From Bacillota bacterium (lineage in GTDB: Bacteria > Bacillota > Clostridia > Peptostreptococcales > Anaerovoracaceae): 64,000 bases of DNA. The stretch covers positions 17,453 through 81,452 of the forward strand of contig JALEJU010000031.1 of NCBI GenBank assembly GCA_022769485.1, given 5' to 3'. The position numbers were made by a program, and so were the translations under genes. The notes below the pieces were generated by a model, which saw nothing but the letters and a program-made list of their open reading frames with translations, did not search any database and had not been told where the DNA came from. Of this stretch, positions 9,976 through 18,500 are shown one piece after another. Position 1 is the first letter of the stretch. Each line of letters begins with the position of its first letter.

Positions 9976-10012
9976 ATTAAAATTTTAAAAAATTAAACAG
10001 GAGGTGTTATTT

Positions 10013-10897
10013 ATGGCTATATTTACAGGATCCGCTGTGGCTCTTGTTACGCCGTTTAAAGACGGAAAGGTAGATTATCCGGCAATGGAACAGATGATTG
10101 AAGAGCAAATTGCTCAGGGCACCGACGCGCTGGCTGTATGCGGCACCACCGGAGAAGCCCCGACTTTAAAAGATGAAGAACAAATCCAAATTGTCCGCTT
10201 TGCGGTAATGCAGACCGCAGGCCGTATCCCGGTCATTGCCGGCGCAGGCAGCAACGATACCGACCATGCCGTTTATATGAGCTGCGCGTTAAAAGATGTG
10301 GGCGCGGATGCCTTACTTCTGGTCACTCCCTATTATAACAAATGCAGCCAGGATGGACTGGTTTCCCATTACATCACCATCGCAAATGCCGCGGAACTGC
10401 CCTGCATTCTCTACTCCGTTCCCGGAAGAACCGGAGTAAATATTACGCCCTATGCCGTCTCCCGCCTCTGCGATCACCCGTATATTGCAGCTATCAAAGA
10501 AGCCAGCGGAAACATTTCTCAGGTTGCGGAAATCGCGCAATATATCTCAGATGATTTTGATCTCTACTCCGGTAATGACGATATGGTGGTTCCGATTATG
10601 TCTTTAGGAGGAAAAGGTGTTATCTCTACGGCGGCAAACGTAGTTCCAAAAGATATGCACCAAATGACAGAACGATTTTTCAAAGGGGATATACAAGGTG
10701 CAGCAGAACTGCAGCTTTCCATGAAACCTCTGATGGATGCACTGTTCTGCGAAGTAAATCCGATTCCCGTAAAAGCGGCTCTGCATATGCTTGGAAAAAT
10801 CCAGGCAGAATACCGTCTCCCGCTCTGCGCACCATCCCCGCAGTCTTTAGAGCGGATTCGAAATGAGCTAACCCGTTACGGGCTGCTCCCCCTTTAA
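10013..10897 (+). CDS. dapA: 4-hydroxy-tetrahydrodipicolinate synthase
   Basis: DapA condenses pyruvate with aspartate semialdehyde, the first step of the diaminopimelate/lysine branch; in spore formers the pathway also feeds dipicolinate. The 294-residue TIM-barrel protein shows GTTGEAPTL near residue 43, the catalytic-Tyr region TPYYNKC, and the Schiff-base Lys in AAIKEASGN near residue 160. ATG 10013 follows AGGAGG; a GTG at 10004 overlaps that site and is unlikely to be used. Its substrate is made by the adjacent asd. Confidence 0.96.
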   Translation: MAIFTGSAVALVTPFKDGKVDYPAMEQMIEEQIAQGTDALAVCGTTGEAPTLKDEEQIQIVRFAVMQTAGRIPVIAGAGSNDTDHAVYMSCALKDVGADALLLVTPYYNKCSQDGLVSHYITIANAAELPCILYSVPGRTGVNITPYAVSRLCDHPYIAAIKEASGNISQVAEIAQYISDDFDLYSGNDDMVVPIMSLGGKGVISTAANVVPKDMHQMTERFFKGDIQGAAELQLSMKPLMDALFCEVNPIPVKAALHMLGKIQAEYRLPLCAPSPQSLERIRNELTRYGLLPL

Positions 10898-10904
10898 ACA
10901 GCTG

Positions 10905-10947
10905 CGAAAAAGTATACAGGAAGCATTTAAAAATGCTTCCTGTATAC
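10905..10947 (-). terminator. Strong hairpin terminator downstream of the zinc-ribbon gene, possibly bidirectional
   Basis: The arms GTATACAGGAAGCATT (10912-10927) and AATGCTTCCTGTATAC (10932-10947) form a perfect 16-bp stem with loop TAAA. On the minus strand it is followed by TTTTTCGC, a good U-run. On the plus strand it would only protect the dapA 3' end, since no U-run follows. Confidence 0.8.
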
Positions 10948-11003
10948 CTTGAGATTATGATTATGGTTTTTTACAGAATTGAAAATCCCCGCTTAAGCGG
11001 ACA

Positions 11004-11144
11004 TTATAAATTGCTTTTTACATACCGCAGACACTCTTCGCAGACCATCAGTTTCCGGAACGGAACCTCAGCGTCTTTTCCGCAAAGTGCGCATGTATTC
11101 TCATTTTCCGCAGACATATCTGCTTTTGGCTTTATTTTTCTCAT
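11004..11144 (-). CDS. Small zinc-ribbon-like protein of unknown function
   Basis: The 46-residue product begins MRKIKPKAD and contains two CxxC pairs, CALC and CEEC, 16 residues apart: a likely single zinc-binding ribbon. The ATG at 11144 is preceded by GAGG with eight bases of spacing. A longer frame to 11246 has no ribosome site. It stands alone on the minus strand between dapA and the flavin reductase, with its own strong terminator. I do not recognise a named family; very short zinc-finger proteins are common in Clostridia. Confidence 0.6.
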   Translation of the reverse strand: MRKIKPKADMSAENENTCALCGKDAEVPFRKLMVCEECLRYVKSNL

Positions 11145-11320
11145 ATTAATTTCCTCTTTCCCGCTGTCAAGCGTTTTGCAGAATGTATATAACGTCTCCC
11201 GGCCGGTGTATTGATATTGTAATCCAAATTCTGTAAAATTCAACACCTTTTTGAAAAATTATGCTCAAATTGTAAAAAAAGAAATGCTTTTTGTCGAATT
11301 TGCATTTCTTTTTGCCGTTC

Positions 11321-11941
11321 CTATTTTTTCGTTTTTTTGCTTTGCCGTTCTCTCGCGATTCGTTTCGCGGTTTTGGGTTTCATGATAGAATATCCAAACC
11401 TGCCTAAACATTTCTGCTTCACGCCGAAATATCCGCCGTGACTGAATGTCAATAACCCGGCTCGCTCCAAATTCAGCTTCCCGTTCTTGTCCATCAAATC
11501 CTGATCCGCATGTACCGCCAGCACTTCTGCCAAAAACATATCGTGAGAGCCCAACTCTATTACCTGTGTTACCCTGCACTCGATATTTACGGGAGATTCC
11601 GCAATCATGGGACATTTTACAAACTTCGCACCCATGGGCGTCAGCTTTTTTTCCGCAAATTTATCCACATCTCTTCCGGACTTTACCCCGCAGTAATCCG
11701 TTGCCTCCACCAGCTTTTCCGTAGTTAAATTTACCACAAATTCGCCGGTACGCTTTATGATGTCGTAAGAATGCCGGGATTTTCGGATGGAGACAAAAAG
11801 CATGGGAGGATCGGAATTTACGGTTCCGGTCCATGCAATCGTAATAATATTGAATTCCTCCGGCTCGGTTCCGCAGCTGACCATAACAGCAGGTAACGGA
11901 TACAGCATAGTGCCCGGTTTTTCAAACATAATCTTTTTCAT
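11321..11941 (-). CDS. Flavin reductase-like protein (FMN-binding split barrel)
   Basis: The 206-residue protein has the flavin-reductase/FMN-binding split-barrel pattern: NIITIAWTGTVNSDPPM, VSIRKSRHSYDII and FVVNLTT near residues 31-72. Members bind FMN and either reduce it with NAD(P)H or act as small flavoproteins. The tail is rich in Lys and Arg. Its ATG overlaps the stop of the upstream pseudouridine synthase gene (ATGA), so the two are translationally coupled. The substrate is not predictable. Confidence 0.85.
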   Translation of the reverse strand: MKKIMFEKPGTMLYPLPAVMVSCGTEPEEFNIITIAWTGTVNSDPPMLFVSIRKSRHSYDIIKRTGEFVVNLTTEKLVEATDYCGVKSGRDVDKFAEKKLTPMGAKFVKCPMIAESPVNIECRVTQVIELGSHDMFLAEVLAVHADQDLMDKNGKLNLERAGLLTFSHGGYFGVKQKCLGRFGYSIMKPKTAKRIARERQSKKTKK

Positions 11942-12861
11942 TTTCTCAATTTCTCCAACATGAGTTCAAACTCCGCAGGCAACGGGCTGTCAAACTCCAT
12001 GTATTCTCCCGTAGAGGGATGTATAAAACCAAGGGTTTTAGCATGGAGCATCTGCGATTCAGCGCCCAGTCCCTGCTTTTTCGGGCCGTATACAGCGTCC
12101 CCTACCAGCGGATGACAGACAGAAGCCATATGCACGCGAATCTGGTGAGTTCTTCCCGTTTCAAGTCTGACTTCCAGATAAGTATACCGACCAAACCGTT
12201 CAAGCACGGTATAATGCGTCACTGCCGGTTTTCCTCCCCGTTCCACAACGGCCATGCGCAGACGGTTTTTCGGATCCCTGCCGATATCTCCGGTAATTGT
12301 CCCTTCGTCCTCTGTAAAATTATTATATACCAAAGCCCGATACGCTCTGGTTATGCTGTGTTCCGCCAGCTGTTTCGCAAGACATCGGTGCGCCGCATCA
12401 TTTTTAGCTACCATTAAAAGTCCGCTGGTATCCTTATCTATCCGGTGTACGATCCCCGGACGAATTATGCCGTTGATGGAAGACAACCTGTCTCCGCAGT
12501 GATACAAAACAGCGTTGACTAAAGTCCCGGAATGTGTCCCCGCTGCCGGATGCACCACTAAGCCTTTCGGTTTATTTACAATTAGCAAATCATCGTCTTC
12601 GTAGATAATCGAAAGCGGTATATTCTCCGGTTCTGCGGATAACCCCTCCGGCTCCTGCATTTCAAGGGAAACGACATCTCCCGCCGATATTTTTCGCTTT
12701 TTGGAAACTTCCGTTTTCCCATTTACAGAAACACAGCCGGTTTCAATCAATTTTTGAAGGTAGCTTCTGGATGCCTCTTCTACCAGCGTCGCCAGTACTG
12801 CGTCCAGCCTTTGCGCCCCCTGTTTTTCTTCAATTGTGAAAGTATATCGATTCTCTTCCAC
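11938..12861 (-). CDS. rluD: RluD-family 23S rRNA pseudouridine synthase
   Basis: The 307-residue protein has an N-terminal S4 RNA-binding domain (SRSYLQKLIETGCVSVNGK, about residues 33-51) and the RluA/RluD catalytic core with the catalytic Asp in HRIDKDTSGL near residue 138. It converts specific uridines of large-subunit rRNA to pseudouridine; which sites cannot be read from sequence. Translation probably starts at GTG 12861 with AGGGAG seven bases upstream. It lies 11 bases after lspA, the same order as lspA-ylyB in Bacillus. Confidence 0.92.
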   Translation of the reverse strand: MEENRYTFTIEEKQGAQRLDAVLATLVEEASRSYLQKLIETGCVSVNGKTEVSKKRKISAGDVVSLEMQEPEGLSAEPENIPLSIIYEDDDLLIVNKPKGLVVHPAAGTHSGTLVNAVLYHCGDRLSSINGIIRPGIVHRIDKDTSGLLMVAKNDAAHRCLAKQLAEHSITRAYRALVYNNFTEDEGTITGDIGRDPKNRLRMAVVERGGKPAVTHYTVLERFGRYTYLEVRLETGRTHQIRVHMASVCHPLVGDAVYGPKKQGLGAESQMLHAKTLGFIHPSTGEYMEFDSPLPAEFELMLEKLRK

Positions 12862-12872
12862 GCTTACGCTCC

Positions 12873-13355
12873 CTATTTTGCATCCTTCACCGGAGCCTTT
12901 TTACAGCTGTTTCTCCGTCCGGACTCAAAGAAAAATACATACAGTAAAATCAGACCACAGCCGCAGCAAACACAGATATCCGCTATGTTGAAAATAGGCC
13001 AGATCCGAAAATCCAGAAAATCAATCACATATCCGTACGCAATCCGGTCAATCAGATTCCCCGCGCCGCCGCTTATAAGCAGTGCGATACCGGTCAGAAG
13101 AACGGGATGCGCCTGCTTTCTTTTTATCCAAAGATAAAAGGCCGCGCCCCCTAACGCTGCCACCGAAATACAAATCAAAAAAACTTGCTTTCCCTGCAAA
13201 ATGCTGAAAGCAGCTCCATAATTCTGAATATAAGTGATGTGAAAAACATTCTCTATTAAAGGAATGGTCTCATACAAAACCATCCCGCTTTTTATTAAAT
13301 ATTTACAGAGCTGGTCAGCGAAGACCAGCCCTATAATCAAAATCAGATATTGCAT
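12873..13355 (-). CDS. lspA: Lipoprotein signal peptidase (signal peptidase II)
   Basis: LspA is a membrane aspartyl protease that removes signal peptides from prolipoproteins. The 160-residue protein has four hydrophobic segments and the family motifs NYGAAFS, GGAGNLIDR (first catalytic Asp) and FNIADICV (second Asp). Its ATG overlaps the divIVA stop by one base (TAATG). At least two genes in this window encode predicted lipoproteins that it would process. Confidence 0.95.
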   Translation of the reverse strand: MQYLILIIGLVFADQLCKYLIKSGMVLYETIPLIENVFHITYIQNYGAAFSILQGKQVFLICISVAALGGAAFYLWIKRKQAHPVLLTGIALLISGGAGNLIDRIAYGYVIDFLDFRIWPIFNIADICVCCGCGLILLYVFFFESGRRNSCKKAPVKDAK

Positions 13356-13936
13356 TAACCCTTTTCTCCGACTCGCATATTTACAATCGTCTTGCGTTCG
13401 TCGCCCCCGACAGCGGAAGGATCGTCCTCCCGTACGGAAACCGCCTCGTCCAGGATATTTTCCAAATCAGCTATATCCTTTTCTCCGAAAATATCCTCCG
13501 AAAGAGTATCGAAGCGTTCCAGTTCCATCTCCAGCATATTTTTAAACCTGCTTCGAAACTGCATGTACCGATTGCGAAGCGCATTGTTTTCCTCCGTCAG
13601 CCTCTCTGCCGATTCCCGTGCTTCCCGGGTTATCATCTTAGCATCCAGTTCCGCATTTTTCACCAGAATCTCAGCGCGCTTTTCCGCGCTGGCAGAAATA
13701 TCTCCCATCAGCGATTTTGCCGCTTCCAGAGTTTCCAGCACGGTTCCCTCTGTACTTTTATAACGCAGCAATTCGTTGTTCAGCGCATGGATTTGATCTT
13801 TCAGTTTTTTATTCTCTTCAAGAAGCTTTTCCATATCCAATGTCAGAAGATCCAAAAAACCGTCTACATCATCTTCTTTATATCCCCGTACACCTCTTGC
13901 AAATTCTTTATTCTGGATATCTAAGGGCGTAATCAT
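13355..13936 (-). CDS. divIVA: DivIVA-family cell-division/polarity protein
   Basis: DivIVA binds curved membrane at septa and poles and organises division, growth or sporulation. The protein starts MITPLDIQNKEF, followed by GYKEDDVDGFLD, the conserved N-terminal lipid-binding region, then an extended coiled coil to about residue 150. It is 193 residues from ATG 13936, which has GGAGGAG upstream. It sits in the usual place after yggT, but the S4-domain gene ylmH normally between them is absent. Confidence 0.93.
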   Translation of the reverse strand: MITPLDIQNKEFARGVRGYKEDDVDGFLDLLTLDMEKLLEENKKLKDQIHALNNELLRYKSTEGTVLETLEAAKSLMGDISASAEKRAEILVKNAELDAKMITREARESAERLTEENNALRNRYMQFRSRFKNMLEMELERFDTLSEDIFGEKDIADLENILDEAVSVREDDPSAVGGDERKTIVNMRVGEKG

Positions 13937-13984
13937 AACAAACTCCTCCAAATACAAAAGCCGCGCTCATCCCGACTGCTTTTT

Positions 13985-14260
13985 CTACACATGGTAAAGC
14001 AAACGAATCAGCAGTCCACCGACAATTTCGATCAGCAGAATAGCAATCACCGGCGAGAAATCTATACCCATGCCGGCACCGAACCGCCCCATAAGTTTCC
14101 TGCAAGGCGCCAAAATCGGATCACTCAGCCGCTGAACGAACAGATACAAAGAATAGAGCCTGTCACCCGGCCGTATAAACCAACTCATAACAGCTCCGGC
14201 TATAATGATAAAAACCAGCACTCTGCAAAACAAAGCGATAGCCGAAATCAACATCCCCAT
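13985..14260 (-). CDS. yggT: YggT-family membrane protein
   Basis: This 91-residue protein has two hydrophobic stretches (about residues 5-28 and 66-88) and the family's SDPILAPCRKLM segment between them. YggT/YlmG proteins lie next to sepF in Firmicutes and cyanobacteria and are linked to septum or nucleoid placement; the biochemical role is unknown. GGAGG precedes ATG 14260, and it begins two bases after the sepF stop. Confidence 0.92.
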   Translation of the reverse strand: MGMLISAIALFCRVLVFIIIAGAVMSWFIRPGDRLYSLYLFVQRLSDPILAPCRKLMGRFGAGMGIDFSPVIAILLIEIVGGLLIRLLYHV

Positions 14261-14262
14261 AT

Positions 14263-14757
14263 CTACCTCCAGCCGTTATTCTTATCACCGAACCCGGTTT
14301 TGGGCTCCAGCGGAATGCTGACTTCCACGTTCTCAGGAGCAAAAATAAAGATATTATTTGCCACTTTCTGTACATTTCCATTCAAAGCATAAGTAGCGCC
14401 GCTCAAGAAGTCAAAAATTTTCCTAGCCGTATCCGATTCAATTTTCTCCAAATTAATAATCACCGGTTTTTTCGCTTTTAAGCTGTCCACCAACCGGGGA
14501 CATTCTTCAAAGCTTTTCGGTTCGATTACCAGCATTTTAAACTGATTGCTGAATTGATTCGCCGTGGTCACACGAGGAGCCATGCTGACTACCCGCGCCT
14601 CCTTATTTTCGCCTTCTTTATGTACAGAAGCACTATGAGGATCTAACGGTTTTCTTTCCGGCAGAGAAGCCATTTCTTCTTCTACTTCCAATTCATCGTC
14701 TTCTGCGTCCTCAATACCTACCAGCACCTTCATTTTGCTGAACAATCCATCACCCAT
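14263..14757 (-). CDS. sepF: Cell division protein SepF
   Basis: SepF binds FtsZ and membrane and helps align the Z-ring. The 164-residue protein has an N-terminal membrane-binding helix (MGDGLFSKMKVLVG), an acidic linker, and the C-terminal SepF core (EPKSFEECPRLVDSL, KPVIINLEKI, DFLSGATYALNG) at about residues 85-150. It is embedded in the yggS-sepF-yggT-divIVA run, which confirms the call. Confidence 0.95.
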   Translation of the reverse strand: MGDGLFSKMKVLVGIEDAEDDELEVEEEMASLPERKPLDPHSASVHKEGENKEARVVSMAPRVTTANQFSNQFKMLVIEPKSFEECPRLVDSLKAKKPVIINLEKIESDTARKIFDFLSGATYALNGNVQKVANNIFIFAPENVEVSIPLEPKTGFGDKNNGWR

Positions 14758-14783
14758 TTTTCCTTACTCCTTTTCTGTTTTTC

Positions 14784-15491
14784 TCAAATCTGCTTCCCGT
14801 AATCCCGCGGTCCGAAAATCGCGGTACCCACGCGAACCAGGCTGCTGCCCTCCCGAATGGCTATTTCAAAATCATTAGACATTCCCATAGACAGCCACTT
14901 CAAATCCAAACGTTCATGCTTCACCGTTCCGAATCGATCGTATAATTCCTTAACCTGACGAAAATAAACCGCGACTTCTTCGGGCTCTTCCGCATACGGA
15001 GCGATGCACATAAATCCGCGTATGCGGATATTCTCACAGCGTTCCAGGATATCCGAAAGAAGCTGTTCTGTTTCTTCTGTCCCAATTCCGAATTTGCTTT
15101 CTTCCTGCGCAGAATTCACCTGAATCAAAATATCCATGGTCTTATTATGCTGTTTTGCCCGCCGGTCTATTTCTTCCGCCAGATGCAGCGAATCTACTGA
15201 ATGGATCAAATCCACTTTATCGATAATATATTTTACCTTATTTGTCTGCAAATGTCCAATCATATGCCAGCGTACCGGTCCTTGAATCTGATCAAATTTG
15301 TCCAGGATTTCCTGCACTTTGTTTTCGCCGATATCCGTAGCTCCCGCTTCAATGGCTTGATTGATTTCCTCCGCAGATCTCGTCTTTGTTACCGCGATTA
15401 AAGTTACATCTTTCGGGTCACGTCCTGCCGCCTCCGCAGCTTCTGCAATGCGCATTTCAATCGTCCGTATGTTTTCTCGAATTGTGCCCAT
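14784..15491 (-). CDS. yggS: YggS-family pyridoxal-phosphate homeostasis protein
   Basis: PLP-binding TIM-barrel protein of the COG0325 family, which buffers pyridoxal phosphate; no robust enzyme activity is known. The PLP Lys is in LIAVTKTR near residue 34, with WHMIGHLQTNKV, IQVNSAQEESKFG and LSMGMSNDFEIAI downstream. I start at ATG 15491 (235 residues) because AAAGGA lies upstream; a GTG at 15518 overlaps the preceding stop but lacks a site. It sits directly before sepF, as in many Gram-positives. Confidence 0.93.
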   Translation of the reverse strand: MGTIRENIRTIEMRIAEAAEAAGRDPKDVTLIAVTKTRSAEEINQAIEAGATDIGENKVQEILDKFDQIQGPVRWHMIGHLQTNKVKYIIDKVDLIHSVDSLHLAEEIDRRAKQHNKTMDILIQVNSAQEESKFGIGTEETEQLLSDILERCENIRIRGFMCIAPYAEEPEEVAVYFRQVKELYDRFGTVKHERLDLKWLSMGMSNDFEIAIREGSSLVRVGTAIFGPRDYGKQI

Positions 15492-15514
15492 CCATTCGCT
15501 TCCTTTCTCCCACG

Positions 15515-16480
15515 TCACTTTGATTTGGGGCTGTTTAAAATTTCATCGTAAGCTTCTACCGTTTCTACTTTTACAATACCGTCTTTCGTTTTTTGATTAA
15601 ACGAACCGGATTCTACTAAAGAATACTCCCCATCGGTTGTAATAACGGAAACCGGCGTAAATTTATAATCTCCGTTCAAATCCTTTACATAAACCCCGAT
15701 CTGCCCGTCTTTCGTTGCAATGCTGCCGTTTCGGAGCAAAAGCCCTTCGTAGTCGGAAGTAGTAATCGTCACATCCTCCAGTATCCGAATCTTACAGAGG
15801 TCTTCGTAATAACGGTTAAACCGAAGAATGATCTGATACCCATTGTCTTCATCCACAATTTTATATATCGTACCTCTGATTTTACCTAAAGGAAGATCAA
15901 CCGAAACGCTATTCCCCTCAACATACTTTGCAATATCGCCTTCTCCGATCCAATAGGTCAGAAACCACTCGTCGCCTCCTACCAGCTTGTACACAGTTTC
16001 GCCGGAAGCAGCCGACTTACGCTTTGTATCCTTGGTTTCGTCCTTCAGTTCGGATAATTCTTCCTTCTTCAGCTTTTCCATGGAACCGGGCTGAAACAGA
16101 CCTTCTTTTCCGTCCGTGTAATAGCTGACAATTCCGTTTTCCAATGCGGTATATGTTCCGCTTCCCGGCGTAATGTCCAAAATTTTGGTTCCCTTTCGAA
16201 CCATCGTTCCTTCTTCCAAATAATACTGGATGGAGCCGGAATCCGTCGCTTTGCACACGCTTTCCTGCCGCACTACATAGCAAGTAGCTTTATCCGTTAC
16301 CTGCAGGGTTCCGTACTCCAGAATCCAGGTTGAGGTCAATGCGTCGGATACCACGGGAAGCACATATATAATTATACCCAAAAAAACAGTTGCTGCGGCA
16401 AAAACAAATGCCAGCAGAAATTTTTGGTTTGTTCTTTTCTTGCCTTTTTCCTGCTTTGCCACTTCCATCTTTACATCCAT
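15515..16480 (-). CDS. HlyD-family-like membrane-anchored protein of the division cluster
   Basis: The 321-residue protein has one N-terminal membrane segment (about residues 21-44) after a Lys-rich start, then an extracellular part with a barrel-sandwich-like region (GTMVRKGTKILDITPGSGTY and ALENGIVSYYTDG) and later beta-rich segments. This resembles HlyD/RND-adaptor proteins, but no transporter gene is adjacent. Proteins of this layout often precede yggS-sepF in Clostridia, so a role in division or cell-envelope assembly is my inference. The start is uncertain: ATG 16480 abuts GGGGG, and ATG 16468 has better spacing. Confidence 0.7.
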   Translation of the reverse strand: MDVKMEVAKQEKGKKRTNQKFLLAFVFAAATVFLGIIIYVLPVVSDALTSTWILEYGTLQVTDKATCYVVRQESVCKATDSGSIQYYLEEGTMVRKGTKILDITPGSGTYTALENGIVSYYTDGKEGLFQPGSMEKLKKEELSELKDETKDTKRKSAASGETVYKLVGGDEWFLTYWIGEGDIAKYVEGNSVSVDLPLGKIRGTIYKIVDEDNGYQIILRFNRYYEDLCKIRILEDVTITTSDYEGLLLRNGSIATKDGQIGVYVKDLNGDYKFTPVSVITTDGEYSLVESGSFNQKTKDGIVKVETVEAYDEILNSPKSK

Positions 16481-16543
16481 CCCCCGGTTTCATTGCTTTA
16501 TCTATTGAATTATATACTGTATATCGACTGTTTTCAAATAGAA

Positions 16544-17284
16544 TTAACCTTTCTTCGAAACCTCATTTAAAATTTTCTTTTCTTTTTTTGTCAGCGTCTC
16601 AGAGTTTTTCAGAAATTGTTCAAACAAATCCGGACGCCGTTTCTTCGTCAATTTCAGCGACGCTTCAAATTGCCACAGATGAATGCGCTCATGATCTCCG
16701 GAGACAAGAACCTCCGGCACGCTCATTCCCAAAAATTCTCTTGGTTTCGTATACTGCGGATATTCTAAAAGACCCGAATAGATGGATTCCTCCCTATGGG
16801 ATTCACTGCTGCCCAAAACATCCGGTATCAAACGAGCCACCGCATCAATAAGAATCATAGCCGGCAGTTCGCCGCCGGTCAGCACGTAATCTCCTACCGA
16901 AACTTCCTCCATACCCCAGAAATCCAGGATCCTCTGGTCAACGCCTTCATAATGTCCGCACAAAATGACCAGATCCGTCTCCTCGGAGAGTTCTTCAATT
17001 AATTCTTGATCCAGCATACGCCCCCTTGGAGACATATACAGCATACGCTTACCTCTGGCGCCGATTTCATTCAAGCAGCGAAACACCGGCTGCGCAGACA
17101 TAACCATACCGGCGCCGCCTCCAAAAGGCGTGTCGTCGGTCTTATTGTGTTTATCCGAGGTATAATCCCGTATATTCCACAAGTTTATATTGAGAATTCG
17201 ATTGCTGTTAGCCCGTCCCAAAATGCTCTGTGTTGTTACCGGAGCAAACATTTCCGGAAATAAAGTCAATACATCAATGTTCAT
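16544..17284 (-). CDS. trmD: tRNA (guanine37-N1)-methyltransferase
   Basis: TrmD methylates G37 next to the anticodon and prevents +1 frameshifting. The 246-residue protein has the knotted SPOUT fold signatures DVLTLFPEMF, DDTPFGGGAGMVM near residue 50, ILCGHYEGVDQR and the AdoMet loop VGDYVLTGGELPA near residue 130. It is the last gene of the ffh-rpsP-khpA-rimM-trmD run; rplS, which usually follows, is not present. Confidence 0.96.
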   Translation of the reverse strand: MNIDVLTLFPEMFAPVTTQSILGRANSNRILNINLWNIRDYTSDKHNKTDDTPFGGGAGMVMSAQPVFRCLNEIGARGKRMLYMSPRGRMLDQELIEELSEETDLVILCGHYEGVDQRILDFWGMEEVSVGDYVLTGGELPAMILIDAVARLIPDVLGSSESHREESIYSGLLEYPQYTKPREFLGMSVPEVLVSGDHERIHLWQFEASLKLTKKRRPDLFEQFLKNSETLTKKEKKILNEVSKKG

Positions 17285-17314
17285 CCGTATCCCCTTCCTT
17301 CTGCCGGAAACGCA

Positions 17315-17833
17315 TTAAGCTAAATCCATAATTCCTTCGATCAGATGAACAGTTATCTTTCTGCCGTCGAAATCAATCTCAGGTATAAAAGCTTCTACCG
17401 CAGGCACTAAAAACGTTCCGTTTCCATCCTCCCGCTCTATTTCATAAAGATCCTGACTGCTGTTTTTTATCACGTTTTTCAGCCTGCCGATCACATTCTT
17501 TTCTTCATCAATTATAGACATTCCTATCAAATCTTTTATATAATAAGTACCTTCCGGTAGTGCGGGAGCCTCCTCACGATAGAGGAAGAGCATACAGTTT
17601 TTCAGCCCTTCCGCCGCTGTCCGATCATCGACGCCTTTCAGCTTCAGAATCGCCATTTCTTTTATATAGCGCACATGCTCCAGCTCATACCGTTCTTCTT
17701 TTCCTTTGCCGTTTTTTATTAAAAGCGAATCAATCTGTTCAAAAAACTCCTTCTCGTCCGTATAAGGGTAAACCTTTACTTCGCCTTTTAATCCCACCGC
17801 ATTTACAATTTTCCCAAGCTGCAGTTTTTCCAT
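17315..17833 (-). CDS. rimM: Ribosome maturation factor RimM
   Basis: RimM assists maturation of the 30S head by binding ribosomal protein S19. The 172-residue protein has the N-terminal motif GKIVNAVGLKGEVKVYP and a C-terminal PRC-barrel (YYIKDLIGMSIIDEE, FLVPAVEAFIPEID). ATG 17833 follows CAGGAGG. A frame extending to 17899 would cross a terminator-like hairpin and has no site. trmD follows after 30 bases. Confidence 0.94.
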   Translation of the reverse strand: MEKLQLGKIVNAVGLKGEVKVYPYTDEKEFFEQIDSLLIKNGKGKEERYELEHVRYIKEMAILKLKGVDDRTAAEGLKNCMLFLYREEAPALPEGTYYIKDLIGMSIIDEEKNVIGRLKNVIKNSSQDLYEIEREDGNGTFLVPAVEAFIPEIDFDGRKITVHLIEGIMDLA

Positions 17834-17846
17834 GCTGCCCTCCTGT

Positions 17847-17884
17847 ATAAAATAAAGGCACATACGCAGAATCGCATATGTGCC
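17847..17884 (-). terminator. Terminator-like hairpin directly upstream of rimM
   Basis: Minus strand GGCACATATGC and GCGTATGTGCC (arms within 17857-17884) form an 11-bp stem with one G-U pair, followed by TTTATTTTAT and then the rimM ribosome site. It could reduce read-through from rpsP-khpA into rimM-trmD, or act as an attenuator. Confidence 0.65.
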
Positions 17885-17944
17885 GCACGCGCAGTTCAAA
17901 CTCAGCAGAAATAATGAAATTATTCCCGATAGACGCTGTACGTC

Positions 17945-18175
17945 TTACTGCAGAATTTCTACCACGACTTTCTTGTTCGCTTTGGTTGCCGCAGCTTTGA
18001 CTACAGTTCGAATCGCTTTTGCGATCCGTCCCTGCTTGCCAATCACTTTCCCCATATCTTCGGGAGCGACACGCAGCTCGATCACGATTGCCGGTCTTCC
18101 TTCTACTGCCCGCACCTGGACCGAATCGGGATGATCCACCAGTGATTTGGCAATCGCTTCAACTAACTCTGTCAT
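17945..18175 (-). CDS. khpA: KhpA, KH-domain RNA-binding protein
   Basis: The 76-residue protein is a single KH domain with the RNA-binding loop [15 protein letters not shown] near residues 42-56. KhpA (YlqC) pairs with KhpB in Gram-positives and binds many RNAs, with effects on cell elongation and division. It lies between rpsP (16 bases) and rimM, its standard position. Confidence 0.95.
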   Translation of the reverse strand: MTELVEAIAKSLVDHPDSVQVRAVEGRPAIVIELRVAPEDMGKVIGKQGRIAKAIRTVVKAAATKANKKVVVEILQ

Positions 18176-18191
18176 CCGTATTCATCCTTCC

Positions 18192-18437
18192 TTATTCCAA
18201 AATCCCGGATTTCTTGAAAAGACCCTTAACGGTATCGGTCGGCTGTGCGCCGTTGGAAAGCCACTGCTTTGCCTTATCTGCATCAATCTTAACTTCTGCA
18301 GGCTCGGTCAGAGGATTATAATAACCCAGCTCTTCGATGAACTTACCGTCTCTCGGGGAACGGGAATCTGCTACGATAACTCTGTAGAAAGGCTTTTTCT
18401 TTGCACCCATTCTCTTTAATCTGATTTTAACTGCCAT
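18192..18437 (-). CDS. rpsP: 30S ribosomal protein bS16
   Basis: The 81-residue protein starts [19 protein letters not shown] and includes [16 protein letters not shown], both diagnostic of S16. GGAGG precedes ATG 18437. It follows ffh in the common ffh-rpsP order and is a structural component of the small ribosomal subunit. Confidence 0.98.
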   Translation of the reverse strand: MAVKIRLKRMGAKKKPFYRVIVADSRSPRDGKFIEELGYYNPLTEPAEVKIDADKAKQWLSNGAQPTDTVKGLFKKSGILE

Positions 18438-18500
18438 TTATATTTCCACCTCCTTCTTCAAACGATTATGTTAAAGATTATAACAACCTCTCAACATCGA

